Positions 18,547-27,461 are shown, numbered from the stretch's first letter. The stretch: DNA of 64,000 nucleotides from Variovorax boronicumulans (GCF_019352895.1 NZ_JAAAFX010000014.1:448790-512789), one strand, 5' to 3'. Numbers and translations are program-made. The notes: a model not told the origin generated them from the sequence alone.

Positions 18547-19545
18547 TCAGAGGTAGCTCGCGTCCAGCCAGTTGCGGACCACGGGCGCCTTGTCGATCTG
18601 CTTGAGCGACACCAGCATCTCGGCCAGCTTCTGCATGCCGGTGACGAAGCTGCCCGGCGCGACCAGCAGGCTGCGCTGCTGTTCGGCGTTGTACCAGCCG
18701 GTCTGCTTGATGGTGTTGACCTGCTCCTCGAGCGTGAGGCCGGTGATCTCGATCAGCACCTTGGCGGCTTCTTCCGGTGCATTGGTCAGCATCGCGTTGG
18801 CCTCGAAGATGCCCTGCAGGAAGGTCTTGATCGCGGCCGGATCTTCCTTGGTCAGCTTGGTGGTGGCCAGCAGCACGTCCGGGCCGGGCGTGATGCTGTA
18901 TTCCTTGTAGAGCGAGAAGGAGGTGTCGTCGGCCAGCACGCGCGTGTTGGGCAGCGCCTTGATGCGGTCGAAGGAGGGCGTCCAGGCGGCGGCCGCATCG
19001 ATCTGGTTGCCCTGGTAGGCCGACAGCAGGTTGGGCGCGGGCAGGTTGATCAGCGAGACGTCGGTGTCGGGGTTCATGCCGGCCTGCTTGAGCAGGTCCA
19101 GCACCAGCACATGCGTGCTCGAGGCGAAGGTCACGCCGATCTTCTTGCCCTTGAGCTGCGCGATGTTCGTCACGCTGGAGCGCACCAGCAGGCCTTCGGC
19201 GCGGCCGAAGTTGTTCGGCGTCGCGATGACCTTGAACTGGCTCGCGCCGGCGGCCATGAGGGCCAGCGACGAGACCACGCCGGTGCCGGCCAGGTCGATG
19301 CTGCCCGCCATCACGGCGCCCATGCGGTCGGACGAGGTCGGGAAGCTCTGCCATTTGATCTCGAGGCCCTTCTTGCTGAAGATGCCGGTCTTGATGGCGA
19401 TGTAGGCCGAGTAGTGGCCCAGCCAGGCGGAGCCGCCGTAGGTGTAGGCGCGGTTGGCGGCCCGGCCGATCAATGGAAATCCGCCAATGACCGGCACGAT
19501 GGCTGCGGCGGTACTACGAATGAGGGCGCGTCGGTTCATTGGCAT
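18547..19545 (-). CDS. ABC transporter substrate-binding protein, SsuA/NMT1 type
   Basis: This 332-residue periplasmic binding protein starts with a Tat-like signal (NRRALIRSTAAAIVPVIGG, cleavage likely near GRAANRA). The mature protein shows the SsuA/NMT1 pattern: YIAIKTGIFSKKGLEIKWQSF, GSIDLAGTGVVSSL, LKGKKIGVTFASSTH and IDAAAAWTPSFDRI. The start was set at ATG 19545, six bases before a second ATG. It is the first gene of the binding protein-permease-ATPase operon. A sulfonate or related organic acid is likely; the substrate is inference. Confidence 0.92.
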   Translation of the reverse strand: MPMNRRALIRSTAAAIVPVIGGFPLIGRAANRAYTYGGSAWLGHYSAYIAIKTGIFSKKGLEIKWQSFPTSSDRMGAVMAGSIDLAGTGVVSSLALMAAGASQFKVIATPNNFGRAEGLLVRSSVTNIAQLKGKKIGVTFASSTHVLVLDLLKQAGMNPDTDVSLINLPAPNLLSAYQGNQIDAAAAWTPSFDRIKALPNTRVLADDTSFSLYKEYSITPGPDVLLATTKLTKEDPAAIKTFLQGIFEANAMLTNAPEEAAKVLIEITGLTLEEQVNTIKQTGWYNAEQQRSLLVAPGSFVTGMQKLAEMLVSLKQIDKAPVVRNWLDASYL

Positions 19546-19876
19546 GGAAGTGCAACACCTTGAAGTCAGGGTTAAATTCCATGATCTTATGAGCCGCATT
19601 TTTTGCGCCGACAGCATAAGCAAAGTTGATGCTGTCCTTCAGGCGCAGACCCCCTGGATGCGGGGAAAGGCGCCAACTTGCAGGGAACGATGCGTTTTCG
19701 ACCCTGTTGGCACCAATTTCGCGCCGAATGCCGGAAATGCCCCATCGGGGTGCATCGGCGCGGCGCGTGAGACGGGCGGGAGAGTGTCCTGGCAAACCCA
19801 TGCAGGATCAATGCCTGAAAACCCTCGGTGGGACACGCAGGCGCCGATTCAGCCGGCCGAGGCCCCGGTCACCGCC
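19546..19876. other. 331-base non-coding stretch between ABC operon and desaturase gene
   Basis: No gene was found here. The 75 bases next to the binding-protein start are AT-rich compared with the rest of the window and probably carry the ABC operon's promoter. They contain an inverted repeat, CTTATG (19586-19591) and CATAAG (19615-19620), with a 23-base spacer, which could be a regulator site. The right half toward 19876 is the 3' flank of the desaturase gene, with no clear terminator. Confidence 0.5.
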
Positions 19877-20827
19877 TCACCACTTCGGGTGTACGGGCCT
19901 GAACACCGGCCGCCACAGATAGCGCCGCGCGATCTCGCCGTAGCCGCGGTAGTAGAAGTGGCCGTTGGCTTCCAGCACCGCGGCGCGATGGCGACGGAAG
20001 TGCACCGGGATCTCGTACCAGGGCATGGTCGGCGCGCGGTGATGCACATGGTGCAGGTTGTTGTAGAGGTAGAGCAGGCCCATCACCGCGTTCGATTCGA
20101 CGATGGCCACGCGCGCATGCGGCGCCTCGCTCCAGCGGTGTTCGGTGAAGGTGCGCAGCGCGCCGAGCATCATGCCGGGGTAGACGAAGCACAGCACGTA
20201 CTCGCCGAAGCCCATGCCGCACACGCCGATCACGAAGTACAGCACCGGCGCGATGCTCAGTGCATGCACGGCCCAGATCCGCAGGTGCGACACATCGCCC
20301 GCGAGCAGCTTGCCGCCCTCGTTGCGCACCAGCTTGTAGAGCCGCAGCACCGGGCCCAGCAGCACGCGGAAGGCCAGCGTCTGGTTGACGCTGTAGACGC
20401 GCTGCCAGAACGGGCTGTACGCGGCCCAGGCCGGTGCCGAGTGGTAGGCGCTCTCGGTGTCCTTCTGCGGATGCGTCAGGTGGAAATTGACGTGGTGCGT
20501 GCTGTGGCTGCGGTGGTAGAGCGGGTAGGGCAGCCACAGGTTGACGGGCGGCCACACCAGTGCCGTGCGCAGCCAGCGCGGCAGGCCGCGCATCGCATGG
20601 ATGCTCTCGTGCTGCAGCGAGAAATGCAGTTGCGCGAGATAGCCGCCGGCGATGAACAGCAGCCAGCCCGGCAGCACCGCGTGCCACCAGACCAGCGCGG
20701 CCCAGGCCGGGTAGAACAGCAGGCACAGCGCCACGGTCGGCGCTTCGCAGCGGCGCCACCAGGCCGCGCGCGCCGTGGCGCGGGCGGCCGGCGAAATCGA
20801 GGCGGCGAGAGAGGAATCGGAAGGCAT
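19877..20827 (-). CDS. Membrane fatty acid desaturase
   Basis: This 316-residue integral-membrane diiron desaturase has three histidine clusters: HESIH at about 73-77, HRSHSTHH at about 105-112 and HHVHH near 261-265. All are in the spacing of FA_desaturase proteins (fatty acid or beta-carotene hydroxylase-like). Four or more hydrophobic helices separate them. I placed the start at ATG 20827, as the residues before it (to 20971) are not membrane-like and lie in the promoter region shared with the next gene. It would need a ferredoxin or cytochrome donor, which is not nearby. The substrate is unknown. Confidence 0.87.
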   Translation of the reverse strand: MPSDSSLAASISPAARATARAAWWRRCEAPTVALCLLFYPAWAALVWWHAVLPGWLLFIAGGYLAQLHFSLQHESIHAMRGLPRWLRTALVWPPVNLWLPYPLYHRSHSTHHVNFHLTHPQKDTESAYHSAPAWAAYSPFWQRVYSVNQTLAFRVLLGPVLRLYKLVRNEGGKLLAGDVSHLRIWAVHALSIAPVLYFVIGVCGMGFGEYVLCFVYPGMMLGALRTFTEHRWSEAPHARVAIVESNAVMGLLYLYNNLHHVHHRAPTMPWYEIPVHFRRHRAAVLEANGHFYYRGYGEIARRYLWRPVFRPVHPKW

Positions 20828-20878
20828 GGCGGACGGGCCAGGGAAAGCTGCCGATGCTAGGTGCGCCCAGCGCCTCTG

Positions 20879-20897
20879 CATGCGCTCTTTGCGCATG
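20879..20897. promoter_or_regulatory. Inverted-repeat operator candidate between desaturase and Bug gene
   Basis: CATGCGC (20879-20885) and GCGCATG (20891-20897) form a perfect seven-base inverted repeat with a five-base centre, followed at 20902-20908 by a third related half (ATATGCG). It lies in the divergent promoter region 52 bases from the desaturase start and 89 from the Bug gene. It looks like a binding site for an IclR- or GntR-type regulator not encoded here. Confidence 0.4.
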
Positions 20898-20985
20898 TCG
20901 ATATGCGAAAGCGATCGTTCCTGTCGGTGCGCGAAGTCCCTAGATTGCACCGCTTTGCGCCGCCTCGGCACAGGGTTGTTTTTCC

Positions 20986-21984
20986 ATGTCTTCCTTCCAT
21001 TCCCGCCGCCGCGCCACGAAGCGCGCGCTGGTGCTCGCTCTGGCCGTCGCCGCTCCCTTCATCGCGACCACGGCCGCGGCCGCCGACGAGTTCCCGTCCA
21101 AGCCGCTGCGCGTGGTCGTGCCCTATCCGGCCGGCGGCATCGCCGACAAGATCGCGCGCGAAGTGGCCGAGCAACTGCAGCTTCGCCTCAAGCAGCCGGT
21201 GGTGGTCGAGAACCGCAGCGGCGCGGCCGGCAACATCGGCTTCGACTATGTCGCGCGCCAGCCGGCCGACGGCTACACGCTGCTGCTGGCACCGGCCTCC
21301 AACCTCACGGTGCAGCCCGCGCTGTTCAAGCAGCTGAGCTACGACCTGGCGCGCGACTTCGCGCCGGTGTCGCTGCTGGTGCAGACGCCGCAGGTGCTGC
21401 TGGTGAACCCGGCGCTGCCGGTCGACAGCCTCAAGGACCTGATCGCCTATTCCAAGAGCCACCCGGGCAAGGTCAACTACGGCGTGAGCATCGGCGCCTA
21501 CTCGCACCTGGCCGGCGAGCTGCTGCGCAGCCAGACCGGTGCCGACTTCACCGCCATTCCCTACCAGGGCAGCGCGCCGGCCATCAACGACCTGTTGGCC
21601 GGCCAGACCCAGTTCATCTTCAACGAAGTGATCACCGCGATCCCGCACATCCAGGGCGGCAAGCTCAAGCCGCTCGCGGTCGCCTACAAGACGCGCGCGC
21701 CCTGGCTGCCCAACGTGCCGACCACCGCGGAGGCCGGCTTCCCGGGCTTCGAGGTCACCTCGTGGTACGGCGTGGTGGTGCGCAGCGGCACGCCGCGGCC
21801 GGTGGTGGATCGCCTCTCGCGCGAACTGCACGACATCGTCCAGGCGCCGGCCTTCAAGAAGCGCTACGACGACATCGGCGCCTTCACCGTGGGCAACTCG
21901 CCCGAGGAGTTCGGCCGCTTCATCCAGTCGGAGACGGTGAAGTGGACCGCCGTCGTCAAGCAGGCCGGCATCGAGGCCAACTGA
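20986..21984 (+). CDS. Bug/TctC family tripartite-type substrate-binding protein
   Basis: This 332-residue periplasmic protein of the Bug (TctC) family, greatly expanded in betaproteobacteria, starts with a signal peptide (RRRATKRALVLALAVAAPFIATTAAAA, mature from about residue 34). The family pattern follows: FPSKPLRVVVPYPAGGIADKIARE, VVVENRSGAAGNIG, ADGYTLLLA, IPYQGSAPAINDLLAGQTQF and GFPGFEVTSWYGVV. Bug proteins bind carboxylates, amino acids or nicotinate-like compounds. The stop is seven bases from a rhodanese gene, so the two form an operon and the ligand may contain sulfur. This last point is inference. Confidence 0.93.
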   Translation: MSSFHSRRRATKRALVLALAVAAPFIATTAAAADEFPSKPLRVVVPYPAGGIADKIAREVAEQLQLRLKQPVVVENRSGAAGNIGFDYVARQPADGYTLLLAPASNLTVQPALFKQLSYDLARDFAPVSLLVQTPQVLLVNPALPVDSLKDLIAYSKSHPGKVNYGVSIGAYSHLAGELLRSQTGADFTAIPYQGSAPAINDLLAGQTQFIFNEVITAIPHIQGGKLKPLAVAYKTRAPWLPNVPTTAEAGFPGFEVTSWYGVVVRSGTPRPVVDRLSRELHDIVQAPAFKKRYDDIGAFTVGNSPEEFGRFIQSETVKWTAVVKQAGIEAN

Positions 21985-21991
21985 GCACGCG

Positions 21992-23590
21992 ATGAGCTTG
22001 TTGTCCCCCGACGCATTGCAGCAGCTGCTGCTGGGCGACCAGGAACTGGCGCTGCTCGACGTGCGCGAGGCGCGCCAGGCCAACCGCGCGCACCTGAACC
22101 TCGCGCGCCATGCGCCGCTGAGCACGCTCGAATTGCAGATCGGCGCCTTCGTGCCGCGCCGCGCGGTGCCGGTCGTGCTGCATGACGAAGACGATGCCGC
22201 CGACGGCCCGGCTGCCCGCGCCGCGGCGCTGCTGGCGCGGCTCGGCTACACCGACGTGCGACGACTCGATGGCGGCCTGCAGGCCTGGGCCGCGCAGGGC
22301 CTGCCGCTGATCGACGGCAACAACACGCTGGTCAAGGCCTTCGGCGATCGGGTGCGGCAGCACTACGGCACGCCGGTGCTGCCGCTGGCCGAGCTCGAGG
22401 CGCGTCGGCGCGAGGGCCGGCCGACCACCCTGATCGATGCGCGGCCGCGCAACGAATACGCCTTCCTGTCGATCGCGGGGGCGCGCAACCATCCCGGCAC
22501 CGAGCTCGCGCTGCGCCGCTTCGACGACACGCGCGAACCCGATCACCTGTGGGCCATCAACTGCTTCAGCCGCACGCGCGGGATCATCGGCACCACCACG
22601 CTGCGCCATCTGGGCCTGACCGACCGTGCGGTGTTCGCCGAGGACGGCGTGATGGCCTGGGGCCTGCGCGGTTCACCCGTGGTGCAGAACGCCAGATCCG
22701 AGGATGCCGGCGAAGCGCTGCCCGACGCGTCGCCCGAAGTGCTGCGTGGCCTGGCCGATGCGCTGGTGGCACGCCATGGGCTGCGGCGCATCGATGCCGA
22801 GGGCCTGGCACGGCTGCGTGCCGACACCGACCGCACGCTGTACCTGTTCGACGTGCGCCCCCCGCCGCCCGGTGCCGCGCCCGCAGGTGAGGTGCGCCAC
22901 GTCGCGGGCGGCCAGGTGTTCATGCATTTCGAGAACCTGGTCGGCACGCGCGGCGCACGCATCGTGCTGGTCGACGATCCGCACGGCCTGCGCGCGGCGA
23001 TCACCGCGTTCTGGCTCACGCAGCTCAACCAGGCCGAGGTCCATGTGCTCGAAGGGCCGCTGCCTGCGGTGCCTTCGATTGGCGAGGGGCACGCCGAGGC
23101 CATCGGCATGGAGGCCGTGGATGCCGAGGCGCTGGCCGGCTTGCGCGAGACGGGATCGACGGATGTGGTCGATGTGGGGCCGAGCCTCGACTACGAACGC
23201 CAGCACCTGCCCCATGCTTTCTTCCTGCTGCCGTCATCGCTGGAAAAGGTCGATGCCTTGCTGGCCGTGCCTGGCCGCACCGTGGTCTTCACCTCGCCCG
23301 ACGGCGCCGCGGCCCGGCTCGCGGCGCGCGATGCGCTGCAGCGCCGGCCGCAGGCCCGCGTGGCCTGGCTGCGCGGCGGCACGCAGGCCTGGCAGGCCGG
23401 CGGCGGCGCGGTCGAGAGCGGCGCGCGCCCCGACCGGCTGCTCACGCCCTTCGACGACGACTGGGGTTCGGTGATGCGCGTCTTCGGCCCCGCGCGCGAC
23501 GCCGCCTGGGCCGACTACCTGGCGTGGGAGCGCGGCCTGAGCGCGCGCGTGGCGCAGGACCCGACGGTGCGCTTCCGCTTCTTCGACTGA
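21992..23590 (+). CDS. Four-domain rhodanese-like sulfurtransferase
   Basis: This 532-residue protein is made of four rhodanese-like domains, at about residues 5-110, 125-235, 250-360 and 370-485. Only the second has a full active-site loop, C191 in NCFSRTRGIIG. The equivalent positions are Asp in domain 1 (LHDEDDAADG, ~D65) and domain 3 (VDDPHG, ~D328) and Thr/Ser in domain 4 (FTSPDG, ~T434). So one catalytic domain is surrounded by three inactive ones, as in other multi-domain thiosulfate sulfurtransferases. There is no signal peptide. It is cotranscribed with the Bug protein seven bases upstream. A role in moving sulfane sulfur from an imported compound is possible. Confidence 0.88.
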   Translation: MSLLSPDALQQLLLGDQELALLDVREARQANRAHLNLARHAPLSTLELQIGAFVPRRAVPVVLHDEDDAADGPAARAAALLARLGYTDVRRLDGGLQAWAAQGLPLIDGNNTLVKAFGDRVRQHYGTPVLPLAELEARRREGRPTTLIDARPRNEYAFLSIAGARNHPGTELALRRFDDTREPDHLWAINCFSRTRGIIGTTTLRHLGLTDRAVFAEDGVMAWGLRGSPVVQNARSEDAGEALPDASPEVLRGLADALVARHGLRRIDAEGLARLRADTDRTLYLFDVRPPPPGAAPAGEVRHVAGGQVFMHFENLVGTRGARIVLVDDPHGLRAAITAFWLTQLNQAEVHVLEGPLPAVPSIGEGHAEAIGMEAVDAEALAGLRETGSTDVVDVGPSLDYERQHLPHAFFLLPSSLEKVDALLAVPGRTVVFTSPDGAAARLAARDALQRRPQARVAWLRGGTQAWQAGGGAVESGARPDRLLTPFDDDWGSVMRVFGPARDAAWADYLAWERGLSARVAQDPTVRFRFFD

Positions 23591-23655
23591 GCGTGCGCCG
23601 AGGAGGCCGCCGACGCGCGGTCGCCCTCGGTGCATTTGAATGGCATGCTTGCGGC

Positions 23656-24078
23656 ATGAAACTGCCGCATCACTGGACCCTGTGCGCGCTGCTCGCGACG
23701 GGCAGCCTGTCGGGCTGCGACCTGCTGTTCGAGTCGAAGCCCTCCGACCCGCTGCTCAGCAAGGAGGCCATCGCCACCCGCGCGGCGCCCCAGGAACTGA
23801 TTTTCGAGGGCCAGCTCGGCGGCGAATCGATGTTCCTGCTGGTGCACGACTGCGAGGTCTACCGCGTCGACCGCCGGGAGGGCGGCGGCGTGCAATGGAC
23901 CAGCGTGCTGGCACCCGAGTTCTACCCCTTCTGGACGGTCTGCCAGCGCCAGTCCCTGACGATCCAGCCGAAGCTGCTGACGGTCACGCTGGGCCGCCAG
24001 GCTGTCGGCGCCGGTGGTTGCTGTGCCAGCGGCGGCACCTACACCTCGGTCGACGGACGGAACTGGAAGAAGCGCTGA
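23656..24078 (+). CDS. Putative small lipoprotein of unknown function
   Basis: This 140-residue secreted protein has a lipoprotein signal: MKLPHHWTLCALLATGSLSGC, with the lipobox LSGC giving Cys21 as the lipidated residue. The mature part has several cysteines (VHDCEV, TVCQRQ, GGCCASGGTYTSVDGR) that could form disulfides in the periplasm. No family was recognised. It lies 65 bases after the rhodanese gene in the same direction. A T-run at 24082-24088 follows the stop but without a convincing stem. Confidence 0.75.
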   Translation: MKLPHHWTLCALLATGSLSGCDLLFESKPSDPLLSKEAIATRAAPQELIFEGQLGGESMFLLVHDCEVYRVDRREGGGVQWTSVLAPEFYPFWTVCQRQSLTIQPKLLTVTLGRQAVGAGGCCASGGTYTSVDGRNWKKR

Positions 24079-24174
24079 GGCTTTTTTTGCGATCGATCGA
24101 TGGTCGGGGCCGCACATTGAAAGCCAGGACAAGGCACTGAAGAGCGGCACACACTGGCCGGCGCGCTTCCCGCG

Positions 24175-24831
24175 TCAAGGCGCGCTGCGGCGCAGGAACA
24201 TGTGCGTGGCGCGCTCGCCTGCCACCTGCCGTTCGCAGCGGTAGCCCAGCGCCGGCAGGTCCAGGCCCGCGAACAGCGCCTCGCCTTTGCCCAGCAGCAC
24301 CGGGCGCACGGCCAGGTGCAGTTCGTCGATCAGTCCGGCCTTCAAGTATTCGCGCACGGTGGCCACGCCGCCGCCCACGCGCACGTCGCGTCCGCCCGCG
24401 GCAGCGCGCGCCTGCGCCAGCGCATCGTGTATGCCACCGGTGACGAAGTGGAAGGTGGTCCCGCCCTGCATCGTCAGTGGCGCGCGGGCATGGTGGGTCA
24501 GCACGAAGACCGGCACGTGGTACGGAGGCTCGTCGCCCCACCAGCCTTTCCATTGCGCGTCGGGCCAGGGACCGCGCACCGGCCCGAACATGTTGCGTCC
24601 GAGGATCCAGGCCCCCATCTCGGCGAAGCCCTGCTCGGCGATCTCGTTGTCGATGCCGGTCTCGCCGTCGGCCTCGCTCGTCTTGTGCATCTGCTGCCAG
24701 ACGCGCGTGGGAAAGAACCAGTTCATGAGCTCGGGACCGCGAACACCCAGAGGGTGTTCCAGGCTCTGGTCCGGGCCTGCGGAGAAGCCATCGAGTGAAA
24801 CGCCGAAGCTGCGCACCAGTACGCGGGTCAT
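24175..24831 (-). CDS. Dihydrofolate reductase family protein (RibD C-terminal fold)
   Basis: This 218-residue protein of the DHFR-like/RibD-C superfamily common in actinobacteria and proteobacteria (YyaP/YwjB type) begins RVLVRSFGVSLDGFSAGPDQ. It continues with GAWILGRNMFGPVRGPW, PVFVLTHHARAPL and VRVGGGVATVREYLKAGLIDELHL. It probably uses NADPH, but the substrate of this family is generally unknown. It stands alone and converges on the lipoprotein gene. Confidence 0.87.
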   Translation of the reverse strand: MTRVLVRSFGVSLDGFSAGPDQSLEHPLGVRGPELMNWFFPTRVWQQMHKTSEADGETGIDNEIAEQGFAEMGAWILGRNMFGPVRGPWPDAQWKGWWGDEPPYHVPVFVLTHHARAPLTMQGGTTFHFVTGGIHDALAQARAAAGGRDVRVGGGVATVREYLKAGLIDELHLAVRPVLLGKGEALFAGLDLPALGYRCERQVAGERATHMFLRRSAP

Positions 24832-25014
24832 GGGGATGTCTCCTGCAGAAAGAGCGGCCTCAGTTTAGCGCCGGGACAGCCGTGGAGGGGCGCGTCGCGG
24901 CGTTCACAGGCGATGGCCGTTCTCGGAGAAGCGGCCGCGGCGCCGGCGCAGGCGGGGCGGGAACTAATTGCGCCGCTGGCGCACCAAATCCACGCGGTCA
25001 CCTCTGGAGGAAAT

Positions 25015-25680
25015 ATGGGACGCTGGCTCAGTACCAACAAGGGATTCCTGGTTTTCCTGATGTGTTTTGGCATCTTTCGCACGGCAGTCGCCGACTGGAA
25101 TCCCATCCCCTCCGGCTCGATGCGACCCAACCTGCTCGAAGGCGACGTGGTGTTCGTCAACCGCCTGGCCTACAACGTCAAGGTGCCACTGACCGATGTG
25201 GTGCTGGCCCGCACGGGTGAGCCGCACCGTGGTGACGTGGTGACCTTCTCTTCGCCGGACGACGGCACGCGCCTCATCAAGCGGCTGGTGGCCGTGCCGG
25301 GCGATGTGGTGGAGATGCGCCACGAGATTCTCTTCATCAACGGCGAGGCGGCCCGGTACGACGCCGCCGAAGCGCTGCAGGAGAAGGTCGCCACGGGGCG
25401 CACCGTCGACGCCACGCGCCTGACCGAGCGGGTGCAGGGCAGCGAGCGCCGCGTGCAGTGGCTGCCGGGCATCGCGTCGCGCAACAGCTTTGCGCCCATC
25501 GTGGTGCCCGAGGGCGAGTACCTGATGCTGGGCGACAACCGGGACGACAGCGCCGATTCGCGTTACTTCGGCTTCGTGCCGCGCCACCTGCTCATCGGCC
25601 GGGCACTGGGGGTGCTGGTCTCCGCCGATATCCAGGGCCATTGGAGGCCCCGGTTCGAACGCTTCGGCCAGAAGCTCTAG
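25015..25680 (+). CDS. lepB: Signal peptidase I
   Basis: This 221-residue type I signal peptidase (S26) would cut signal peptides at the outer face of the inner membrane. A single N-terminal helix (GFLVFLMCFGIFRTAVA) anchors it. The catalytic serine is S35 in PSGSMRP and the general base is K89 in RLIKRLVAVPGD. The box GDNRDDSADSRYFG lies near residues 175-188. A strong ribosome site (GGAGG) precedes ATG 25015. It is shorter than the main LepB of most betaproteobacteria (~320 residues, two helices) and is not next to lepA, so it is probably an extra signal peptidase. It stands alone. Confidence 0.92.
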   Translation: MGRWLSTNKGFLVFLMCFGIFRTAVADWNPIPSGSMRPNLLEGDVVFVNRLAYNVKVPLTDVVLARTGEPHRGDVVTFSSPDDGTRLIKRLVAVPGDVVEMRHEILFINGEAARYDAAEALQEKVATGRTVDATRLTERVQGSERRVQWLPGIASRNSFAPIVVPEGEYLMLGDNRDDSADSRYFGFVPRHLLIGRALGVLVSADIQGHWRPRFERFGQKL

Positions 25681-25685
25681 AACAT

Positions 25686-25714
25686 CGGGATGCCCGCTCC
25701 GGGGCGCCATCCCG
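25686..25714 (+). terminator. Hairpin after the signal peptidase gene
   Basis: CGGGATG (25686-25692) pairs with CATCCCG (25708-25714). An outer pair, AGAACA just after the stop and TGTTCT at 25732-25737, could extend the structure. No T-run follows, so a rho-independent stop is only possible, not clear. Confidence 0.4.
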
Positions 25715-25789
25715 GCCAGGTGGCGCGCCGGTGTTCTAAGGGGTGAATGTCTCCTGACACATCGCTTTCCAGCGTTGCACGTCGACGGA

Positions 25790-26185
25790 TCAGGACTCTC
25801 CAGCCGTCCAGTCCGGGCTGTAGCCGCCGAGCGTGGGGTGATACATCTCATCGCCCGTGTGCTGCGTGAACTCGACATTGAGTCGGTCCTCGCGCAGACC
25901 CAGCAACTCGATGTAATGCGCGCACAAGGCCTTGGCGAGCGCCATCCGCAACTCGGGGGCTCGCCCTTTGCGGATGTCGAGCATCATCAGCGCGGCGGGT
26001 TCGGGCCGGCCTTGCGCGTCCGGGATGCGCCAGAGGCCTCCCTCGCCGAGTTCACGGATCGCGACGCTGATGCGCCGCACGTCCACGGCCATCATCTCGG
26101 CGTAGGTGCGGCACATTCTTTCGGCGAGGCGCTGCTTGACGGCGCTCGGATAGTGATCGTTGACGTCCAGTTGAAGGTAGGGCAT
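25790..26185 (-). CDS. Tautomerase superfamily protein
   Basis: This 131-residue protein has the tautomerase start MPYLQLDVND, so Pro1 after Met removal would be the catalytic base as in 4-oxalocrotonate tautomerase and MIF. At about 130 residues it is the length of the long (fused two-unit) members, with AERMCRTYAEMMAVDVRRISVAIRELG in the first half and ALAKALCAHYIELLGLREDRLNVEFTQH in the second. Only the first unit carries the Pro. It is soluble and lies 37 bases before the gene ending at 26223 in the same direction. Confidence 0.87.
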   Translation of the reverse strand: MPYLQLDVNDHYPSAVKQRLAERMCRTYAEMMAVDVRRISVAIRELGEGGLWRIPDAQGRPEPAALMMLDIRKGRAPELRMALAKALCAHYIELLGLREDRLNVEFTQHTGDEMYHPTLGGYSPDWTAGES

Positions 26186-26222
26186 GGCGGCTCCGGATTT
26201 CGGACAAGGACGGCCAGCGCCG

Positions 26223-26723
26223 TCACTTCCTGGCAGGGGTGACGTAGTACTCGATCTTCGTGCGGTCCTTGTAGGGATCGTTGTCGAAGAACTTCGATTC
26301 CTGCGAGATCCTGATGTCGTAGCCGTCGCGCACGCCCCCGAGGCTGCGCGCCGTGTCGTCGGTCACGGGCGCGAGCGCCGCCCTGTGAAATGCCGCGACC
26401 GTCTTGAAGTCGTCGGTGCTGAAGGCCTTGATCGACGCGCTGGTCAGGCGCCCGGCGCTGTCGGTGTCCGCGTTCACGTCCGTCATCGCGGTGTTCGGTG
26501 GCACCGAGATCAGGGACGCCAGCGCGGGAGGCAAAGCCTTGGCGCCGCTCTTCTCCTGGATGCGGTAGTGCAGGCCACCCTTCTCGTTCGGCTCGCCCTT
26601 GGCCGCGGCCGAGTCCTCCATCGAACCCACGAACCACGCGGAGACCAGCAGGATCGGCACGGCGATCGCGCCGACGAACAGCAGAAAACGAAGGCGATCC
26701 TTGGTATGAAAAAACTCGAGCAT
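26223..26723 (-). CDS. Membrane-anchored hypothetical protein
   Basis: This 166-residue protein has one N-terminal helix (LRFLLFVGAIAVPILLVSAWFVG, ~12-34) and a soluble domain, likely periplasmic. The domain contains YRIQEKSGAKALPPALASL, DDTARSLGGVRDGYDIRISQESKFFDNDPYKDRTKIEYYVTP. I set the start at ATG 26723, preceded by CGGAGAA; a longer frame upstream is not protein-like. No family was recognised. It is upstream of the tautomerase gene and probably cotranscribed. Confidence 0.75.
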   Translation of the reverse strand: MLEFFHTKDRLRFLLFVGAIAVPILLVSAWFVGSMEDSAAAKGEPNEKGGLHYRIQEKSGAKALPPALASLISVPPNTAMTDVNADTDSAGRLTSASIKAFSTDDFKTVAAFHRAALAPVTDDTARSLGGVRDGYDIRISQESKFFDNDPYKDRTKIEYYVTPARK

Positions 26724-26980
26724 CGGCACGTTCTCCGTCGGGGGCGAGGGGCCATGCCGAACGAGCGGCAGGTGCTGGCCCACTGTAGCCGAAGCGTCCG
26801 GGCCGACGCGGCGTGGCTGGCGCCGTCGGGGTTGCCGCAGCAGTGTGTCGATGCCGCGATGGCCTTGCAGGGCCTGACGGTGGGCATGCCTTCGCGCCAG
26901 CCCTGCTCTCATGGTGCCTGGCCCGGCTCGCGTTCCATGCAGACGGGTCGCCATACACAACATGCGCAGAGGAGTGCACG

Positions 26981-27461
26981 GTGGAGAGCGATGCAATGGT
27001 CGTCGTTTCGATCGCCATGGTGCTCGTCGCGGTGCTGCTCTCGTTCGGGCTCCTCTACTGGCTCTGGCAGACGCTGCGTCGGCCCCGGACGCGCGTCCCC
27101 TCGGGTGCCGGCCCGGCGACGGGCACGAGCGCAGAGCTTCGCGCGATGGCCACTATCACCGGGCTGCGCGGGCTGCCATGGGCCGCGCTGGCGAGCAACA
27201 GCCTGAACCCCGTTTTCCGCATCGAGCCGCAGCAACTGGTTTTCCGGGTGCTCCGCCGACACCAGCGACCTCATGGCGACATCTGCGAGGTCGATGTCCG
27301 TGAGGCCTACGGCACGTTCAACCTGGTCTTTGCATGCCGCGACTCGCGCCTGACCTTCGTGGCCAGTGTGGGCACCGCGGCCCGCGGTGCCCAGGCCTTG
27401 GCGTTGCTGCCGGACAGCGTCCCGCTGTCCGCGCGCGCGGTCGGCGGTGGTCGCGGTCTAG
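26981..27461 (+). CDS. Membrane-anchored hypothetical protein with an apparently broken 3' end
   Basis: The start was set at GTG 26981 (GGAG six bases upstream; ATG 26996 is the alternative). An N-terminal helix (VVVSIAMVLVAVLLSFGLLYWLW) is followed by a soluble part with PWAALASNSLNPVFRIEPQQLVFRVL, EVDVREAYGTFNLVFACRDSRLTFVASV. This looks like a small PH-like domain that should end near residue 150. The frame has no stop there. It runs on for 1.4 kb as the complement of the monooxygenase gene, which is not believable protein. A stop in the +1 frame, TAG at 27459-27461, would end the protein at about 160 residues if one base were missing. The end given is therefore a guess. Confidence 0.5.

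Noticed and set aside
24082..24088. Rho-independent terminator after the 23656 lipoprotein gene
   Set aside because: A T-run is present but the bases before it do not form a convincing stem.
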